Below, one piece after another: positions 17,359 through 28,035 of a stretch of DNA of 64,000 nucleotides; the stretch's first letter is position 1; the number at the start of each line of letters is the position of its first letter. The DNA is taken from NCBI RefSeq assembly GCF_900105715.1, contig NZ_FNRY01000001.1, forward strand, positions 1-64,000. Reading direction: 5' to 3'. The notes under the pieces were generated by a model. It was not told the DNA's origin. It saw only the letters and a list, made by a program, of their open reading frames with translations, and did no database searches. The position numbers were made by a program, and so were the translations under genes. Origin of the DNA: Paramicrobacterium humi. GTDB lineage: Bacteria; Actinomycetota; Actinomycetes; Actinomycetales; Microbacteriaceae.

Positions 17359-18432
17359 CTACACGTTGAACCGGAACTCCACCACGTCGCCGTCCTGCAT
17401 GACGTAGTCCTTGCCCTCCATGCGGGCCTTGCCGTGAGCGCGCGCCTCGTGCACGGAGCCCGTCTCGACGAGGTCCTCGAACGAGATGACCTCGGCCTTG
17501 ATGAAGCCCTTCTCGAAGTCGGTGTGGATCACACCGGCGGCCTGCGGCGCCTTCCACCCCTTGTGGATCGTCCAGGCGCGCGCCTCCTTCGGCCCCGCGG
17601 TCAGGTAGGTCTGCAGGCCGAGCGTGTCGAATCCGACCCGGGCGAGCTGGTCGAGTCCGGACTCCTCCTGGCCCGTCGACTGCAGCAGCTCCGTGGCGTC
17701 CTCGGGGTCGAGGTCGATGAGCTCCGACTCGATCTTCGCGTCGAGGAAGACGGCCTCGGCCGGGGCGACGAGATCGGCGAGCTGCTGCTTCTTGGCAGCA
17801 TCCGTCAAGATCTCCTCATCGACGTTGAAGACGTAGATGAACGGCTTCGACGTGAGGAGGCCGAGCTCCTTGATGGGTTCGAGATCGACGGATGCCGCCG
17901 ACAGCGGCGTTCCCGCCTGCAGCACGGCCAAAGCCTCCTGGGCGGAGGCGAGCACGGCCGCATCGAGCTTCTTGCCACGCACTTCCTTCTCGTACCGCGT
18001 GATGGCGCGCTCGAGGGTCTCCATGTCGGCGAGGATGAGCTCGGTGTTGATAGTCTCCATGTCGGACTTCGGGTCGACCCGTCCCTCGACGTGCACGACG
18101 TCGCCGTCGCTGAAGCCGCGCACGACCTGCGCGATCGCGTCGGCCTCGCGGATATTTGCGAGAAACTTGTTGCCCAGGCCCTCGCCCTCGCTCGCGCCGC
18201 GCACGATGCCGGCGATGTCGACGAACGACACGGTCGCGGGCACGATGCGCTCGCTGCTGAACAGCCCGGCGAGCGTGTCGAGGCGCTCGTCGGGCAGGTT
18301 CACCACGCCGATGTTGGGCTCGATCGTCGCGAACGGGTAGTTCGCCGAGAGCACCTGGTTCTTGGTGAGCGCGTTGAAGAGAGTTGACTTGCCGACGTTG
18401 GGCAGTCCGACGATTCCGATAGTGAGAGCCAC
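17359..18432 (-). CDS. ychF: Redox-regulated ATPase YchF (OBG family)
   Basis: A 357-residue Obg-type P-loop ATPase, normal length. G1 GLPNVGKSTLFNAL at residues 8-21, switch region with NYPFATIEPN, G3 VDIAGIVRGASEGEGLGNKF, the coiled-coil insertion around 130-160, and the C-terminal TGS domain ending MQDGDVVEFRFNV. YchF prefers ATP to GTP and associates with ribosomes, influencing stress-response translation. Start MALTIGIVGL. The inverted duplication breaks off inside this gene: codons before about 18157 are unique and the rest is mirrored at 1-795. Confidence 0.97.
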   Translation of the reverse strand: MALTIGIVGLPNVGKSTLFNALTKNQVLSANYPFATIEPNIGVVNLPDERLDTLAGLFSSERIVPATVSFVDIAGIVRGASEGEGLGNKFLANIREADAIAQVVRGFSDGDVVHVEGRVDPKSDMETINTELILADMETLERAITRYEKEVRGKKLDAAVLASAQEALAVLQAGTPLSAASVDLEPIKELGLLTSKPFIYVFNVDEEILTDAAKKQQLADLVAPAEAVFLDAKIESELIDLDPEDATELLQSTGQEESGLDQLARVGFDTLGLQTYLTAGPKEARAWTIHKGWKAPQAAGVIHTDFEKGFIKAEVISFEDLVETGSVHEARAHGKARMEGKDYVMQDGDVVEFRFNV

Positions 18433-18564
18433 GAGGCTCTATCGTACCGGCGTCACGCTGGGAGGCGTGCCCGGCCCGGATTCTAAACGGAAGCGCTCGG
18501 TGATGTGCGGGACGCGCTGAGCCATCCACCTCCCAATGTCGGCGGCCTCTGCGACACTGACCCC

Positions 18565-19842
18565 ATGGACCCAGCGCTCTCCCTTGTCATTGGTCTCGTC
18601 ATCGGCGTCGTAGTCGGCGCCATCGCCGGCATCGCCGTCGTGTCCCTCCGGCGTGCCCGAACGACGGATGCCGCTCCCGCGCTGCTGCACGCGCGCCACG
18701 CGTCCGAGCTGCAGTCGGTGCGCGCCGAGGAGGCGGCTGTCCGTGCCGAGATCCTCGCCGACTTCGCCCGCATGGAGGCGACGGCGGAGCAGCTGCAGGC
18801 GCAGGTGACCGAGCTTCGCCGCGAGCGGGACCAGCGGGCGGAGCGCGACCGTGCCGAGAACAGCGTGCTGCAGGCGCTCGCGCCCGTGCGGCAGAGCCTG
18901 CACGACATGCAGGCGAAGGTCGCGGAGCTTGAGGCGCAGCGCCAGCAGCAGCACGGCGAGCTGTCGCAGCAGCTTCGCGCCGCCGCGCAGTCCGAAGAGC
19001 ACTTGCGGCAGACAGCGGACTCCCTTGCTGCCGCGCTCAGCAACAACGCGATGCGCGGCGTCTGGGGAGAGACGCAGCTGCGCAGCGTCGTCGAGGCCGC
19101 GGGGCTGCTCGAGCGCGTCGACTTCGAGGTCCAGTCGAGCATCACGTCCGACGCCGGCGCGGGACGTCCCGACATGGTCATCCGCTTGCCGGGCGGAAAG
19201 AGCATCGCGGTCGACTCCAAGGTGCCGTTCAACTCCTACCTCGAGGCCAGCGCGATCCCGGCGACGGCGAACGGCGAGGAGGCGGCGCGGCGGGTGGCGC
19301 TGCTCAAGGCGCACGTCAAGGCGCTGCGCGATCACGTCACGGCTCTCGGCAACAAGTCCTACTGGGACGGACTCGATGCGAGCCCCGAGCTCGTCATCGC
19401 GTTCATCCCGAGCGAGTCGCTCGTCTCATCGGCGCTCGAGGCCGACCCGAGCATCATGGAGTTCGCGTTCAGCAAGCGCGTCGCCCTCGCCTCCCCCGTC
19501 ACCCTCTGGTCCGTGCTCAAGACCGTGGCCTTCAGCTGGCAGCAGGAGCTCGTCACGGCCGAGGCCAAAGAGCTGTTCGACGTGAGCCGCGAGCTTTACG
19601 GACGCCTGTCGACCATGGCGGGACACATCGACAAGCTGGGCCGTTCCGTGCGGGCGACGGTGACGGACTACAACCGATTCGTCGGCTCGCTCGAGCGCAC
19701 CGTCCTGCCGTCGGCGAGAAGGCTCAACCGCATCGACGAGACCAAGCTCATTCCCGCGATCGCCGAAGTCGAGGACGCGCCGCGAGAGCTTGCCGCGTAC
19801 GAGCTCGTCGGCGAGCTCAGCATCGAGTCCGCGGCCGAGTGA
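18565..19842 (+). CDS. rmuC: DNA recombination protein RmuC
   Basis: A 425-residue RmuC-family protein. An N-terminal membrane helix (LSLVIGLVIGVVVGAIAGIA) is followed by a long coiled coil (about residues 40-150, rich in E, R, Q) and the PD-(D/E)XK-like RmuC domain: NAMRGVWGETQLRSVVEAAG, RPDMVIRLPGGKSIAVDSKV, then the C-terminal helical part. The D-x(n)-DSK pair is the expected nuclease-like core. Family members limit inversions at short inverted repeats in E. coli. ATG 18565 is chosen because the membrane helix starts directly after it; GTG 18505 is in frame but adds an implausible leader. Divergent from ychF. Confidence 0.93.
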   Translation: MDPALSLVIGLVIGVVVGAIAGIAVVSLRRARTTDAAPALLHARHASELQSVRAEEAAVRAEILADFARMEATAEQLQAQVTELRRERDQRAERDRAENSVLQALAPVRQSLHDMQAKVAELEAQRQQQHGELSQQLRAAAQSEEHLRQTADSLAAALSNNAMRGVWGETQLRSVVEAAGLLERVDFEVQSSITSDAGAGRPDMVIRLPGGKSIAVDSKVPFNSYLEASAIPATANGEEAARRVALLKAHVKALRDHVTALGNKSYWDGLDASPELVIAFIPSESLVSSALEADPSIMEFAFSKRVALASPVTLWSVLKTVAFSWQQELVTAEAKELFDVSRELYGRLSTMAGHIDKLGRSVRATVTDYNRFVGSLERTVLPSARRLNRIDETKLIPAIAEVEDAPRELAAYELVGELSIESAAE

Positions 19843-19857
19843 GCGACGCCGGCTGAC

Positions 19858-20670
19858 CTACTCTGCTGGCGTCTGGAACGCGTCGTCCCAGCCGGCCTGG
19901 GGGCTCTCGCACGTCTCCCGGAACACGTATTGCGACGGCAGCCGTCGTTGCCGGCTGGTCCAGTCGATCGCCGGGCGCCGCTGCTCGCGCGGGAGATAGC
20001 CGAGCCGGTACACCGCCATGAGCTCGAGCTCGTCGGGGACGTGCAGGAGCGATACGATCTCGTCCCACTTGCCCGGCACTTCCATCGGGAAGGAGACGAA
20101 CTGGATGCCCATGCCGAGCTCCGCCGTGGTGAGCCAGACGTTCTCCATCGCCGCGCCCATACTGAACACCGAGTAGAACGACGACAGCTCCCCCGGCCGG
20201 TACTCGGACCGGTCGAGCATGACGCCGAGCAGCAGGGGCGATCCGGCGACGAGCTTGCGGTTCTCCTCGCCGAGGGTGTGCGGCACACGCATCGCGTTCA
20301 TGAGCTTCTGCCCGCGCTTGGTGAACACCTGGCTCGTGAAGGGACGAAGCGGAGCGGGAAGCCTGTCGAACAGCATCCCGTCGCGCCGCTCGTTCATCTC
20401 GCGCTCGCTGAACCGGAAGTAGGGCTTGTACCGCTCGAAGAAGGTGCCGTTCGACATCGCCTCGGTCATGCTCTCGCCGCTGATGCGCGCGATCTGCTCG
20501 ATCGTCGACCGGTCCTCGACGATCACGAAGCGCCACGGCTGGCTGTTCAGCTGCGACGGCGCGCGGCCGGCAACCTCCATGAGCAGCTGCTGGTGCTCGA
20601 CGCTCACCGGGTCCGGCAGGAACGGACCGTTCGTGGTCTTGCGCCGACGCACGACATCGAGAAAGTCCAT
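19858..20670 (-). CDS. Nitroreductase-family oxidoreductase
   Basis: A 270-residue FMN-dependent nitroreductase-like protein: [20 protein letters not shown], then [19 protein letters not shown] (the conserved APS..N.QPW FMN-binding stretch), [20 protein letters not shown] (dimer/FMN helix) and a long C-terminal tail to [11 protein letters not shown]. At 270 residues it is longer than classical nitroreductases, with an insert around 85-140 ([20 protein letters not shown]). ATG 20670 is chosen because GAGGAG lies six bases upstream; ATG 20676 leaves no gap. Substrate unknown. The following small membrane protein gene ends two bases upstream, suggesting one transcript. Confidence 0.88.
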   Translation of the reverse strand: MDFLDVVRRRKTTNGPFLPDPVSVEHQQLLMEVAGRAPSQLNSQPWRFVIVEDRSTIEQIARISGESMTEAMSNGTFFERYKPYFRFSEREMNERRDGMLFDRLPAPLRPFTSQVFTKRGQKLMNAMRVPHTLGEENRKLVAGSPLLLGVMLDRSEYRPGELSSFYSVFSMGAAMENVWLTTAELGMGIQFVSFPMEVPGKWDEIVSLLHVPDELELMAVYRLGYLPREQRRPAIDWTSRQRRLPSQYVFRETCESPQAGWDDAFQTPAE

Positions 20671-20672
20671 GC

Positions 20673-21032
20673 TCATCTCCTCACGGTTTCGACGACCGCC
20701 GCTGCGTAGCTGAGCGCGGCGCTGAACGCGAGGCGCGCGTGAGCTCGCGACCCGGGCCGCACGCGCGTCGAGGTGAGCCGCGCGAGCGCCGTCCCGGCCG
20801 GCAGGAGCAGGACGAACGCACGGGGTCGTGCGAGCACGGATGCCGTCGCCGCGGCGCCCGTCGCGACCGCGGTGACGATGAAGAACACGTGGTGCAGCCA
20901 TCGCACGTGCTCCGTGCGGAAATCGCGCGTGAGAGCGCCGGCGCCGAGCACGCACGTCGCCGCATACGCGATCGCCGCGCCGCCGGTCAGCGGCGCGGCG
21001 ATCGAATCGCTCAGTTCTCGGAGTCGAGCCAT
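20673..21032 (-). CDS. Small membrane protein of unknown family
   Basis: A 119-residue protein, [20 protein letters not shown] at its start, with about four hydrophobic stretches ([62 protein letters not shown]). I do not recognise the family. Its start overlaps the 3' end of glpX by 22 bases and its end nearly abuts the nitroreductase gene, so it sits between them in a likely operon. Confidence 0.65.
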   Translation of the reverse strand: MARLRELSDSIAAPLTGGAAIAYAATCVLGAGALTRDFRTEHVRWLHHVFFIVTAVATGAAATASVLARPRAFVLLLPAGTALARLTSTRVRPGSRAHARLAFSAALSYAAAVVETVRR

Positions 21033-22009
21033 TTCTCCGCAAGATGATCCGCCGTGATGCGCCGGATCGTGCCCGACGTTGAGCGCAGCACGACGCTCGA
21101 CGTGCGGATGATCGGCCCCATGCGGCGCACGCCGTCGACGAGGCCGCCGTCCGTGACGCCCGTTGCGACGAAGAACGTGTTGTCGCCGCGCACGAGCTCG
21201 TCCGCCTCGTACACGTAGTCCATCTTCAGTCCGGCGTCGATGCCCTTCTGCCGCTCTTCGTCGTCGCGCGGCGCGAGCCGCCCCTGGATGAAACCGCCGA
21301 GCGCCTTGAGGGCGCACGCGGTGACGATGCCCTCCGGGCTGCCGCCGATGCCGACGCACATGTCGATGCGGGTACCGTAGCGCGCCGCGTTGATGCCGCC
21401 GGCGACGTCGCCGTCGAGCATGAGCCGAGTGCCTGCCCCCGCTTCGCGGATGTCGCTGATGAGCTGCTCGTGCCGCGGCCGGTCGAGCACAGCGACCGTC
21501 AGCTCGCTGACGTCCTTGCCCTTCGCCTTCGCCAGAGCGCGCAGATTCTCGCCGATGGGCTTGCGAATGTCCACGACGCCTTTGCCCTCGGGACCCGTCG
21601 CGATCTTGTCCATGTAGAACACGCTCGAGGCGTCGAGCATCGTGCCGCGATCGGAGACGGCGATGACCGAGAGCGCGTTCTGCCGGCCGGCCGCCGTCAG
21701 GCTCGTGCCGTCGATGGGGTCGACGGCCATGTCGCAGTGCGGGCCGTCGCCGTTGCCGACGTGCTCGCCGTTGAAGAGCATGGGCGCGCGGTCCTTCTCG
21801 CCCTCGCCGATGACGACGACGCCGTCGAAGCTGACGGTGCCGAGGAACGCGCGCATCGCGTCGACGGCGGCCTTGTCCGCGGCGTTCTTGTCGCCGCGAC
21901 CGATGAACGGGACGGCGCGGATCGCCGCGGCCTCCGTGGCGCGCACGAGCTCGAGTGCGAGGTTGCGATCGGGGTGACGGTAGTGGGATGCGGAATCTTC
22001 AGTGGTCAC
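21011..22009 (-). CDS. glpX: Class II fructose-1,6-bisphosphatase
   Basis: A 332-residue GlpX enzyme that hydrolyses fructose 1,6-bisphosphate to fructose 6-phosphate in gluconeogenesis. Family marks: [55 protein letters not shown], the metal-site [12 protein letters not shown], and [20 protein letters not shown]. Full usual length; this is the canonical paralogue of the two here. It is followed by an overlapping small membrane protein. Upstream lies a second GlpX-type gene on the same strand 64 bases away, then the divergent fba. Confidence 0.97.
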   Translation of the reverse strand: MTTEDSASHYRHPDRNLALELVRATEAAAIRAVPFIGRGDKNAADKAAVDAMRAFLGTVSFDGVVVIGEGEKDRAPMLFNGEHVGNGDGPHCDMAVDPIDGTSLTAAGRQNALSVIAVSDRGTMLDASSVFYMDKIATGPEGKGVVDIRKPIGENLRALAKAKGKDVSELTVAVLDRPRHEQLISDIREAGAGTRLMLDGDVAGGINAARYGTRIDMCVGIGGSPEGIVTACALKALGGFIQGRLAPRDDEERQKGIDAGLKMDYVYEADELVRGDNTFFVATGVTDGGLVDGVRRMGPIIRTSSVVLRSTSGTIRRITADHLAEKWLDSEN

Positions 22010-22073
22010 GGTTTCCTAGCTTCGTGTGAGGCGACATAACGAGAGTGGCCGGACGTTCGCGCCTGCGCCAAGC

Positions 22074-23018
22074 CTAGTCCCCCAGCGGATGCCGCCACAC
22101 GATCGTCCGCGGCGGATTGGCGCCGTCGATGACGATGCTCTCGGTCACGACGGCGTCGCCGTCCACATGGACGCCGCGACGGCCGACGCCCTCGGTCACC
22201 GCGGTGAGCACGAAGACCCCGGCCGCGCTCACGAGATCGCTCAAGCGCAGGATGCCGCCGAGGCTCTGCCCTGCCGCTGCGGCGCGCTGCCGCTCACCCG
22301 CGGTCTGCGGCGCGAGCCGAGCCTGCATGTGGCCGCCGCTCGCGGCAACGGCCGCCGCCGTGAGCACTCCCTCGGGAGCCCCGCCGATGCCGATGAGCAG
22401 GTCGACGCCGTCGCCCGTCGCGGCGCGAAGGGATTCGACGACGTCGCCGTCCACGAACGCGAGCACCCGGGCGCCGGCCGCCTCCGCTTCCTCGATGTAG
22501 CGCCGGTTCCGCGGCCGGTCCTGCACGGCGACCCGAAGCTCGCTCACGGGCCGGCCGAGGGCGGACGCGAGAACCGAGAGGTTCTCGGTGAGAGAGCGCT
22601 CAAGCGACACGCTCGCTCCCGCGCCGACCGTGATGAGCTTCTCCGTGTAAAACACGGCGCCGGGGTCGAAGAACGCTCCCGCGGGAGCGATGGACATGAC
22701 AGCGACCGCTCCGTCGCGGCCCTCCGCCGCTAGCCGTGTGCCGTCGACCGGGTCGACGGCGACCTCCACGGCGGGCCCGCCCGCGCCGAGCTCCTCCCCC
22801 ACGTACAGCATGGGCGCCTCGTCCTTCTCGCCCTCGCCCACGACGACGCGCGCCGCGACCGGCACGGTCTCGAAGGCCTCGCGCATCGCCTGCACGGCCG
22901 CGCCGTCCACGGCATCCTTGTCTCCCGAGCCGACGAAGCGGCTCGCGGCGATCGCGGCGCGCTGCGTGACACGCACGAAGTGGTCTTGCAGGGCGCGATC
23001 GGTCGGTTCGAAGTGCAT
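22074..23018 (-). CDS. Second GlpX-type (class II FBPase-like) phosphatase
   Basis: A 314-residue paralogue of the adjacent GlpX: RVTQRAAIAASRFVGSGDKD, VVVGEGEKDEAPMLYVGEEL, DPVDGTRLAAEGRDGAVAVM, LLIGIGGAPEGVLTAAAVAA and RLAPQTAGERQR. All metal and phosphate motifs are present, so it should be active, but the sequence is clearly diverged (DPVDGT for DPIDGT, changed lid loops, shorter). It could be a second FBPase, a sedoheptulose-1,7-bisphosphatase or a related sugar phosphatase. ATG 23018 is used; ATG 23036 is in frame. It lies between glpX and the divergent aldolase, which supports a role in the same sugar-phosphate step. Confidence 0.85.
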   Translation of the reverse strand: MHFEPTDRALQDHFVRVTQRAAIAASRFVGSGDKDAVDGAAVQAMREAFETVPVAARVVVGEGEKDEAPMLYVGEELGAGGPAVEVAVDPVDGTRLAAEGRDGAVAVMSIAPAGAFFDPGAVFYTEKLITVGAGASVSLERSLTENLSVLASALGRPVSELRVAVQDRPRNRRYIEEAEAAGARVLAFVDGDVVESLRAATGDGVDLLIGIGGAPEGVLTAAAVAASGGHMQARLAPQTAGERQRAAAAGQSLGGILRLSDLVSAAGVFVLTAVTEGVGRRGVHVDGDAVVTESIVIDGANPPRTIVWRHPLGD

Positions 23019-23109
23019 GCGACCATCCTCCCGCACGCGACGTGCGCCGGCCGACGTTGCATCAGTAAGCTGAGGGCACCACCAATCTCACGCCCCGCTA
23101 GGAGAAGTC

Positions 23110-24141
<1,032 letters not shown>

Positions 24142-24150
24142 GAAGGCTAG

Positions 24151-24193
24151 AACGACGGATGCCGCAGCGCCTCGCGCTGCGGCATCCGTCGTT
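24151..24193 (+). terminator. 20-bp perfect hairpin after fba
   Basis: AACGACGGATGCCGCAGCGC at 24151-24170 pairs perfectly with 24174-24193 around a 3-base loop (CTC). It begins 9 bases after the fba stop and ends just before the stop of the convergent gene, so it probably terminates both. No U-tract. Confidence 0.85.
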
Positions 24194-24196
24194 CGA

Positions 24197-24763
24197 TCAG
24201 CCGGCGTTCTGGTTGACGTACTGCACGAACGCGGGATCCGCGATCATCACGAGCGACATGCCGATCAGGAGCACGAGGTTCGCGACGACGCCGATGACGA
24301 ACGGGATCCACCAGGACATGCGTTCGCGCTTGATCTGACGCAGGGAGAGCGCGAGCGCGAGAACCCACAGCAGCGCCTGGCTGACGAGGATGACCCACGC
24401 CATCGTGCGCGCGTAGGCGACCTCGGTGAACGCCGCGATGCCGAACTGCGTGAACACTTCCGTGAGCACTTCGGGCAGCTGCAGCAGCGTCGGAATCGTC
24501 GAGAGCACGCTGAACAGGCCGACGCCGAGCAGGAGGTAGGTGGCGAGCCTGTCCGCGCGCCGCCGCGCCGCCGCGATGATCGGGTCGACGCCTCCGCGCG
24601 CGGGCGCGGGCACGGAAGCGTGCGGCGGAGTGTGGTCGGCGACGGGAACAGGCTCGTTGTTGTGCGCCGCGGGAACCCGGATGGCGCGGCGCTGCTCCTC
24701 GGGGCTCGCGTATTCGCCGTATTGCGGGCGCGGCCGCTCGTCGGGGGTCTCGGGCTTGGTCAT
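24197..24763 (-). CDS. Membrane protein (possibly DUF6264)
   Basis: A 188-residue protein with a Pro/charged cytoplasmic N-terminus (about 70 residues) and about four membrane helices: [60 protein letters not shown] and a short last one. It resembles a family seen mainly in Microbacteriaceae, for which DUF6264 is my tentative label. The ATG overlaps the stop of ispH by ATGA, so it is translated from the ispH transcript. Function unknown. Confidence 0.75.
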   Translation of the reverse strand: MTKPETPDERPRPQYGEYASPEEQRRAIRVPAAHNNEPVPVADHTPPHASVPAPARGGVDPIIAAARRRADRLATYLLLGVGLFSVLSTIPTLLQLPEVLTEVFTQFGIAAFTEVAYARTMAWVILVSQALLWVLALALSLRQIKRERMSWWIPFVIGVVANLVLLIGMSLVMIADPAFVQYVNQNAG

Positions 24764-25821
24764 GCCCGCTTCCGTCCTCCACGGGCTCGCGCGTCGACGC
24801 CGCCGTCGAGGTCGCGGCGCAGCTCCTTCGGCAGGGAGAACATGAGGTCCTCCTCCGCCGTGGTGATGCGCTCGACGTCGCGGTAGCCGGCGCCGCCGAG
24901 GGTATCGAGCACCTCCTGCACGAGCACCTCGGGAACCGACGCGCCGCTTGTCACGCCGACCGTGGCGACGCCGTCGAACCACTCCTGCTTCATCTCGTTC
25001 GCGTAGTCGATGCGGTGCGCCGCCTTCGCGCCGTTCTCGAGGGCGACCTCGACGAGGCGCACCGAGTTCGAGGAGTTCGCGGAGCCGACGACGATGACGA
25101 GGTCGGCGTCCGCGGCGACCTTCTTGATCGCGACCTGGCGGTTCTGCGTCGCGTAGCAGATGTCGTCGCTCGGCGGGTCCTGCAGCTTCGGGAAGCGCTC
25201 GCGCAGTCGGCGCACCGTCTCCATCGTCTCGTCGACGGAGAGCGTGGTCTGCGAGAGCCAGACGACCTTGTCGGGGTCGCGCACCTCGATCGCATCGGCG
25301 TGCTCGGGACTGGTCACGAGCGTCACGTGCTCGGGAGCCTCACCGGCCGTGCCCTCGACCTCCTCGTGTCCGTCGTGGCCGATGAGCAGGATCTCGAAGT
25401 CGTCACGTGCGAACCGCACGGCCTCGCGGTGCACCTTCGTGACCAGCGGACACGTCGCGTCGATCGCGTGCAGCTGCCGCTCAGCCGCCGCGTTCACGAC
25501 GGCCGGCGAGACGCCGTGGGCGCTGAACACGACGTGCGCGCCGTGCGGGACCTCGTCGACCTCGTTCACGAATATCGCCCCGCGCTGCTCGAGCTCGGCG
25601 ACGACGTGAACGTTGTGCACGATCTGCTTGCGCACGTACACGGGAGCACCATAGAGCGCGAGGGCCTTCTCGACCGCGACGACCGCGCGATCCACGCCCG
25701 CGCAGTAGCCGCGCGGGGCCGCGAGGAGCACGCGCTTGTGACCGGCCACCGGGTTATCCTTGAGCTTCGACGAAGCACCGGGGATCCTCGGCATCGGCAG
25801 GTTGATGGTCACGTCGCTCAC
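24760..25821 (-). CDS. ispH: 4-hydroxy-3-methylbut-2-enyl diphosphate reductase
   Basis: A 353-residue iron-sulfur enzyme that catalyses the last step of the MEP isoprenoid pathway (HMBPP to IPP and DMAPP). The three cluster cysteines are visible in [28 protein letters not shown] and [12 protein letters not shown]; conserved [14 protein letters not shown] and [10 protein letters not shown] are also present. The N-terminus ([15 protein letters not shown]) carries a short extension, and the C-terminus ends in a basic tail (ARGGRKRA). Start ATG 25821, 44 bases from the divergent xseA start. Co-transcribed with the downstream membrane protein. Confidence 0.98.
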   Translation of the reverse strand: MSDVTINLPMPRIPGASSKLKDNPVAGHKRVLLAAPRGYCAGVDRAVVAVEKALALYGAPVYVRKQIVHNVHVVAELEQRGAIFVNEVDEVPHGAHVVFSAHGVSPAVVNAAAERQLHAIDATCPLVTKVHREAVRFARDDFEILLIGHDGHEEVEGTAGEAPEHVTLVTSPEHADAIEVRDPDKVVWLSQTTLSVDETMETVRRLRERFPKLQDPPSDDICYATQNRQVAIKKVAADADLVIVVGSANSSNSVRLVEVALENGAKAAHRIDYANEMKQEWFDGVATVGVTSGASVPEVLVQEVLDTLGGAGYRDVERITTAEEDLMFSLPKELRRDLDGGVDARARGGRKRA

Positions 25822-25865
25822 CCTTTGATTCTAGGGCGGAGCTACTGGGGAAGGCATGGGAGCAG

Positions 25866-27086
25866 ATGACGGCTGGCGCACCGGCGACGATGGAGAGTCC
25901 CTGGCCGGTCGCGGAGCTCAGCCAGAAGCTGCGAGGCTACATCGAGCGCCTCGGAACGGTGTGGATCGAGGGTGAGATCACGCAGTGGGGCGTCTCGGGC
26001 GGCAACGTCTACGGCAAGCTCAAGGATCTGAGCCTCGACGCGACAGTGAGCTTCACGATCTGGTCGTCGGTGAAGTCCAAGATCCCCGCCGATCTCAAGC
26101 AGGGCGACCGGGTCGTCGCGCTCGTGAAGGTCAATTTCTGGGTCAAGGGCGGCACCCTCACGATGCAAGTGCTGCAGATGAAGCACGTCGGGCTCGGCGA
26201 CCTGCTCGAGCGCCTCGAGCGACTGCGCGCGCAGCTCGGCGCGGAGGGCCTGTTCGACGTGTCCCGCAAGAAGCGACTGCCCTTCCTGCCCGGCCGCATC
26301 GGCCTTGTCACGGGGAAGGACTCGGATGCTGAGAAGGACGTGCTGCGCAACGCGCAGCTGCGCTGGCCCGCCGTCGAGTTCCGCGTCGTGCACGCCGCCG
26401 TGCAGGGAGAGCGAACGGTCGCCGAGGTCGTCGCGGCGATCCAAGCCCTCGACGCGGATCCCGAGATCGACGTCATCATCGTCGCGCGCGGCGGCGGCGA
26501 CTTCCAGAACCTGCTCGGCTTCTCCGATGAGCGGGTCGTGCGCGCGGCGGCCGCCTGCGCGACACCGCTCGTGAGCGCGATCGGGCACGAGGCCGACCGT
26601 CCCCTGCTCGACGAGGTCGCCGACCTGCGGGCGTCGACGCCCACGGATGCCGCCAAACGCGTCGTGCCGGACGTCGCCGAGCAGCAGGCTCTCGTGCAGC
26701 AGGCCCGCGCGCGCCTCGCCGGCCGCATGACGCACCTCGTGACGACCGAGATCTCCCGGCTCGAGCAGCTGCGCTCGCGACCCGCTCTCGCGTCGCACAC
26801 CTGGATCGTCGACCAGCGCGCCGACGAGCTCACGCGCTACGTCGCGCGCGGCGCCGAGCTCGTCGACCGGGCCATCGAGAGAGCGCAGAACCGCACGGCG
26901 GAGCTGCGCGGCGCGCTTCGGGCGCTCTCGCCCCAGCGCACGCTCGACCGCGGCTACGCGATCGCTCAGCTACCCGACGGGCACGTCCTGCGGGGCGCGG
27001 CCGACGCGCCCGCAGGCACCGAGCTTCTGCTCACGCTCGCGGACGGCGCCGTGGGAGCGGCATCCACCGGCCCCGCCACACGGTGA
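25866..27086 (+). CDS. xseA: Exodeoxyribonuclease VII large subunit
   Basis: A 406-residue catalytic subunit that degrades single-stranded DNA in repair. An N-terminal OB fold (IERLGTVWIEGEITQWGVSG, then LSLDATVSFTIWSSVKSKIP) is followed by the catalytic domain (GRIGLVTGKDSDAEKDVLRN, VIIVARGGGDFQNLLGFSDE, AIGHEADRPLLDEVADLRAS) and a coiled coil with the terminal DRGYAIAQ strand. GGAG precedes ATG 25866. xseB follows 32 bases on; the pair forms one complex. Confidence 0.97.
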   Translation: MTAGAPATMESPWPVAELSQKLRGYIERLGTVWIEGEITQWGVSGGNVYGKLKDLSLDATVSFTIWSSVKSKIPADLKQGDRVVALVKVNFWVKGGTLTMQVLQMKHVGLGDLLERLERLRAQLGAEGLFDVSRKKRLPFLPGRIGLVTGKDSDAEKDVLRNAQLRWPAVEFRVVHAAVQGERTVAEVVAAIQALDADPEIDVIIVARGGGDFQNLLGFSDERVVRAAAACATPLVSAIGHEADRPLLDEVADLRASTPTDAAKRVVPDVAEQQALVQQARARLAGRMTHLVTTEISRLEQLRSRPALASHTWIVDQRADELTRYVARGAELVDRAIERAQNRTAELRGALRALSPQRTLDRGYAIAQLPDGHVLRGAADAPAGTELLLTLADGAVGAASTGPATR

Positions 27087-27118
27087 GGGCCCGCACCGCG
27101 CGACGGTAGGATAGGGAC

Positions 27119-27346
27119 ATGCCTTCCGCCCCCGACGTGTCTTCGCTGAGCTATGAAGAGGCCCGAGACGAACTGGTTCGCGTCGTGAGCGAGCTCGAGC
27201 AGGGCTCGTCGACTCTCGAGCAGTCGCTCGCCCTCTGGGAGCGGGGCGAGGCGCTCGCGCAGCGCTGTGAGGAGTGGCTGCTCGGCGCGAAGAAGCGACT
27301 CGAGGCAGCGCGCGCCGCTCAGACCCAGGCCGCAGAGGACGAATGA
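27119..27346 (+). CDS. xseB: Exodeoxyribonuclease VII small subunit
   Basis: A 75-residue helical subunit: [54 protein letters not shown], the standard XseB signature. It packs along the coiled coil of XseA. Its stop overlaps the start of the next gene by ATGA. Confidence 0.96.
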   Translation: MPSAPDVSSLSYEEARDELVRVVSELEQGSSTLEQSLALWERGEALAQRCEEWLLGAKKRLEAARAAQTQAAEDE

Positions 27347-28035
27347 GCACGAAGACAAAGCCGCCGCGCGTCGTCGCCGAACTCGGGCGTCCGGAGACGC
27401 CGGAGGAGACGGCCGCGCGCAAGGCCGAGAACTCGCGCAACCACCGCATGCGGCAGACGGTGAACAACCTCGTCTTCTCCCTCCTTGCGACTCTCGGCAT
27501 CGTGCTCGTCATCGTGCTCCTCGTGCCGCGAAGCGACACGTCGCTGCTGCCCGACGTGGACTACCACGCCTCGGCCGCCAAAGCGCAGGAGGCGCGCGAC
27601 GAGGTGATCATCGACCCGAAGCTGCCGGACGACTGGACGAGCAACGCCGCGCGCCTGAGCGAAGCGGAGCCTCCCGCGGTCTCGGACTGGTACATCGGCC
27701 TCATCACGCCCGACGACCAGTTCATCGGGATCGTGCAGGGGTTCGACGCGAACCCGACCTGGCAGGCGCAGCAGCTCGAAGGCTCCCTGGCCGACTCCAC
27801 GATCGACGTCGACGGCGTCACGTGGACCGTGTACGACAACCGTGACGGCTCCGCACCTTCTGACGAGGGAAACGTGCACTACGCGCTCGCGACCGAGTCC
27901 GGCCCGAGCACGATCCTTCTCTACGGCACCGCGAGTGACGAGGACTTCCGCACCGTCGCGAAAGCCATCGCCGCCCAGGTCAAGGCGGGTGCCGCCGGAG
28001 CAGCCGGCGACACACAACAGAAAGGCGGCAGCTGA
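27343..28035 (+). CDS. DUF4245 membrane protein
   Basis: A 230-residue actinobacterial DUF4245 protein: a short basic cytoplasmic N-terminus ([20 protein letters not shown]), one membrane helix ([18 protein letters not shown]) and an extracytoplasmic domain with [30 protein letters not shown] and [13 protein letters not shown]. Function unknown. Translationally coupled to xseB (ATGA) and to the carbonic anhydrase gene (TGATG). As I recall, the equivalent Rv1100 sits beside glpX and fum in M. tuberculosis. Confidence 0.88.
   Translation: MSTKTKPPRVVAELGRPETPEETAARKAENSRNHRMRQTVNNLVFSLLATLGIVLVIVLLVPRSDTSLLPDVDYHASAAKAQEARDEVIIDPKLPDDWTSNAARLSEAEPPAVSDWYIGLITPDDQFIGIVQGFDANPTWQAQQLEGSLADSTIDVDGVTWTVYDNRDGSAPSDEGNVHYALATESGPSTILLYGTASDEDFRTVAKAIAAQVKAGAAGAAGDTQQKGGS

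Larger units (their letters stand above)
9067..18156. repeat. Right arm of giant inverted duplication (reliable copy)
   Basis: Mirror image of 1-9065, joined to it without a spacer at about 9066. From about 11 kb outward all genes are open, and the arm runs smoothly into unique sequence inside ychF at about 18157, so I treat this arm as the true genome sequence. Between 9.07 and 10.9 kb it still carries probable errors, two of them shared with the left arm. Confidence 0.95.

Noticed and set aside
1-18157. Reading the palindrome as the terminal inverted repeat or telomere of a linear replicon
   Set aside because: The arms abut without a spacer, one arm carries nearly all the indels, and the fold lies inside a coding gene; none of this fits a telomere end.
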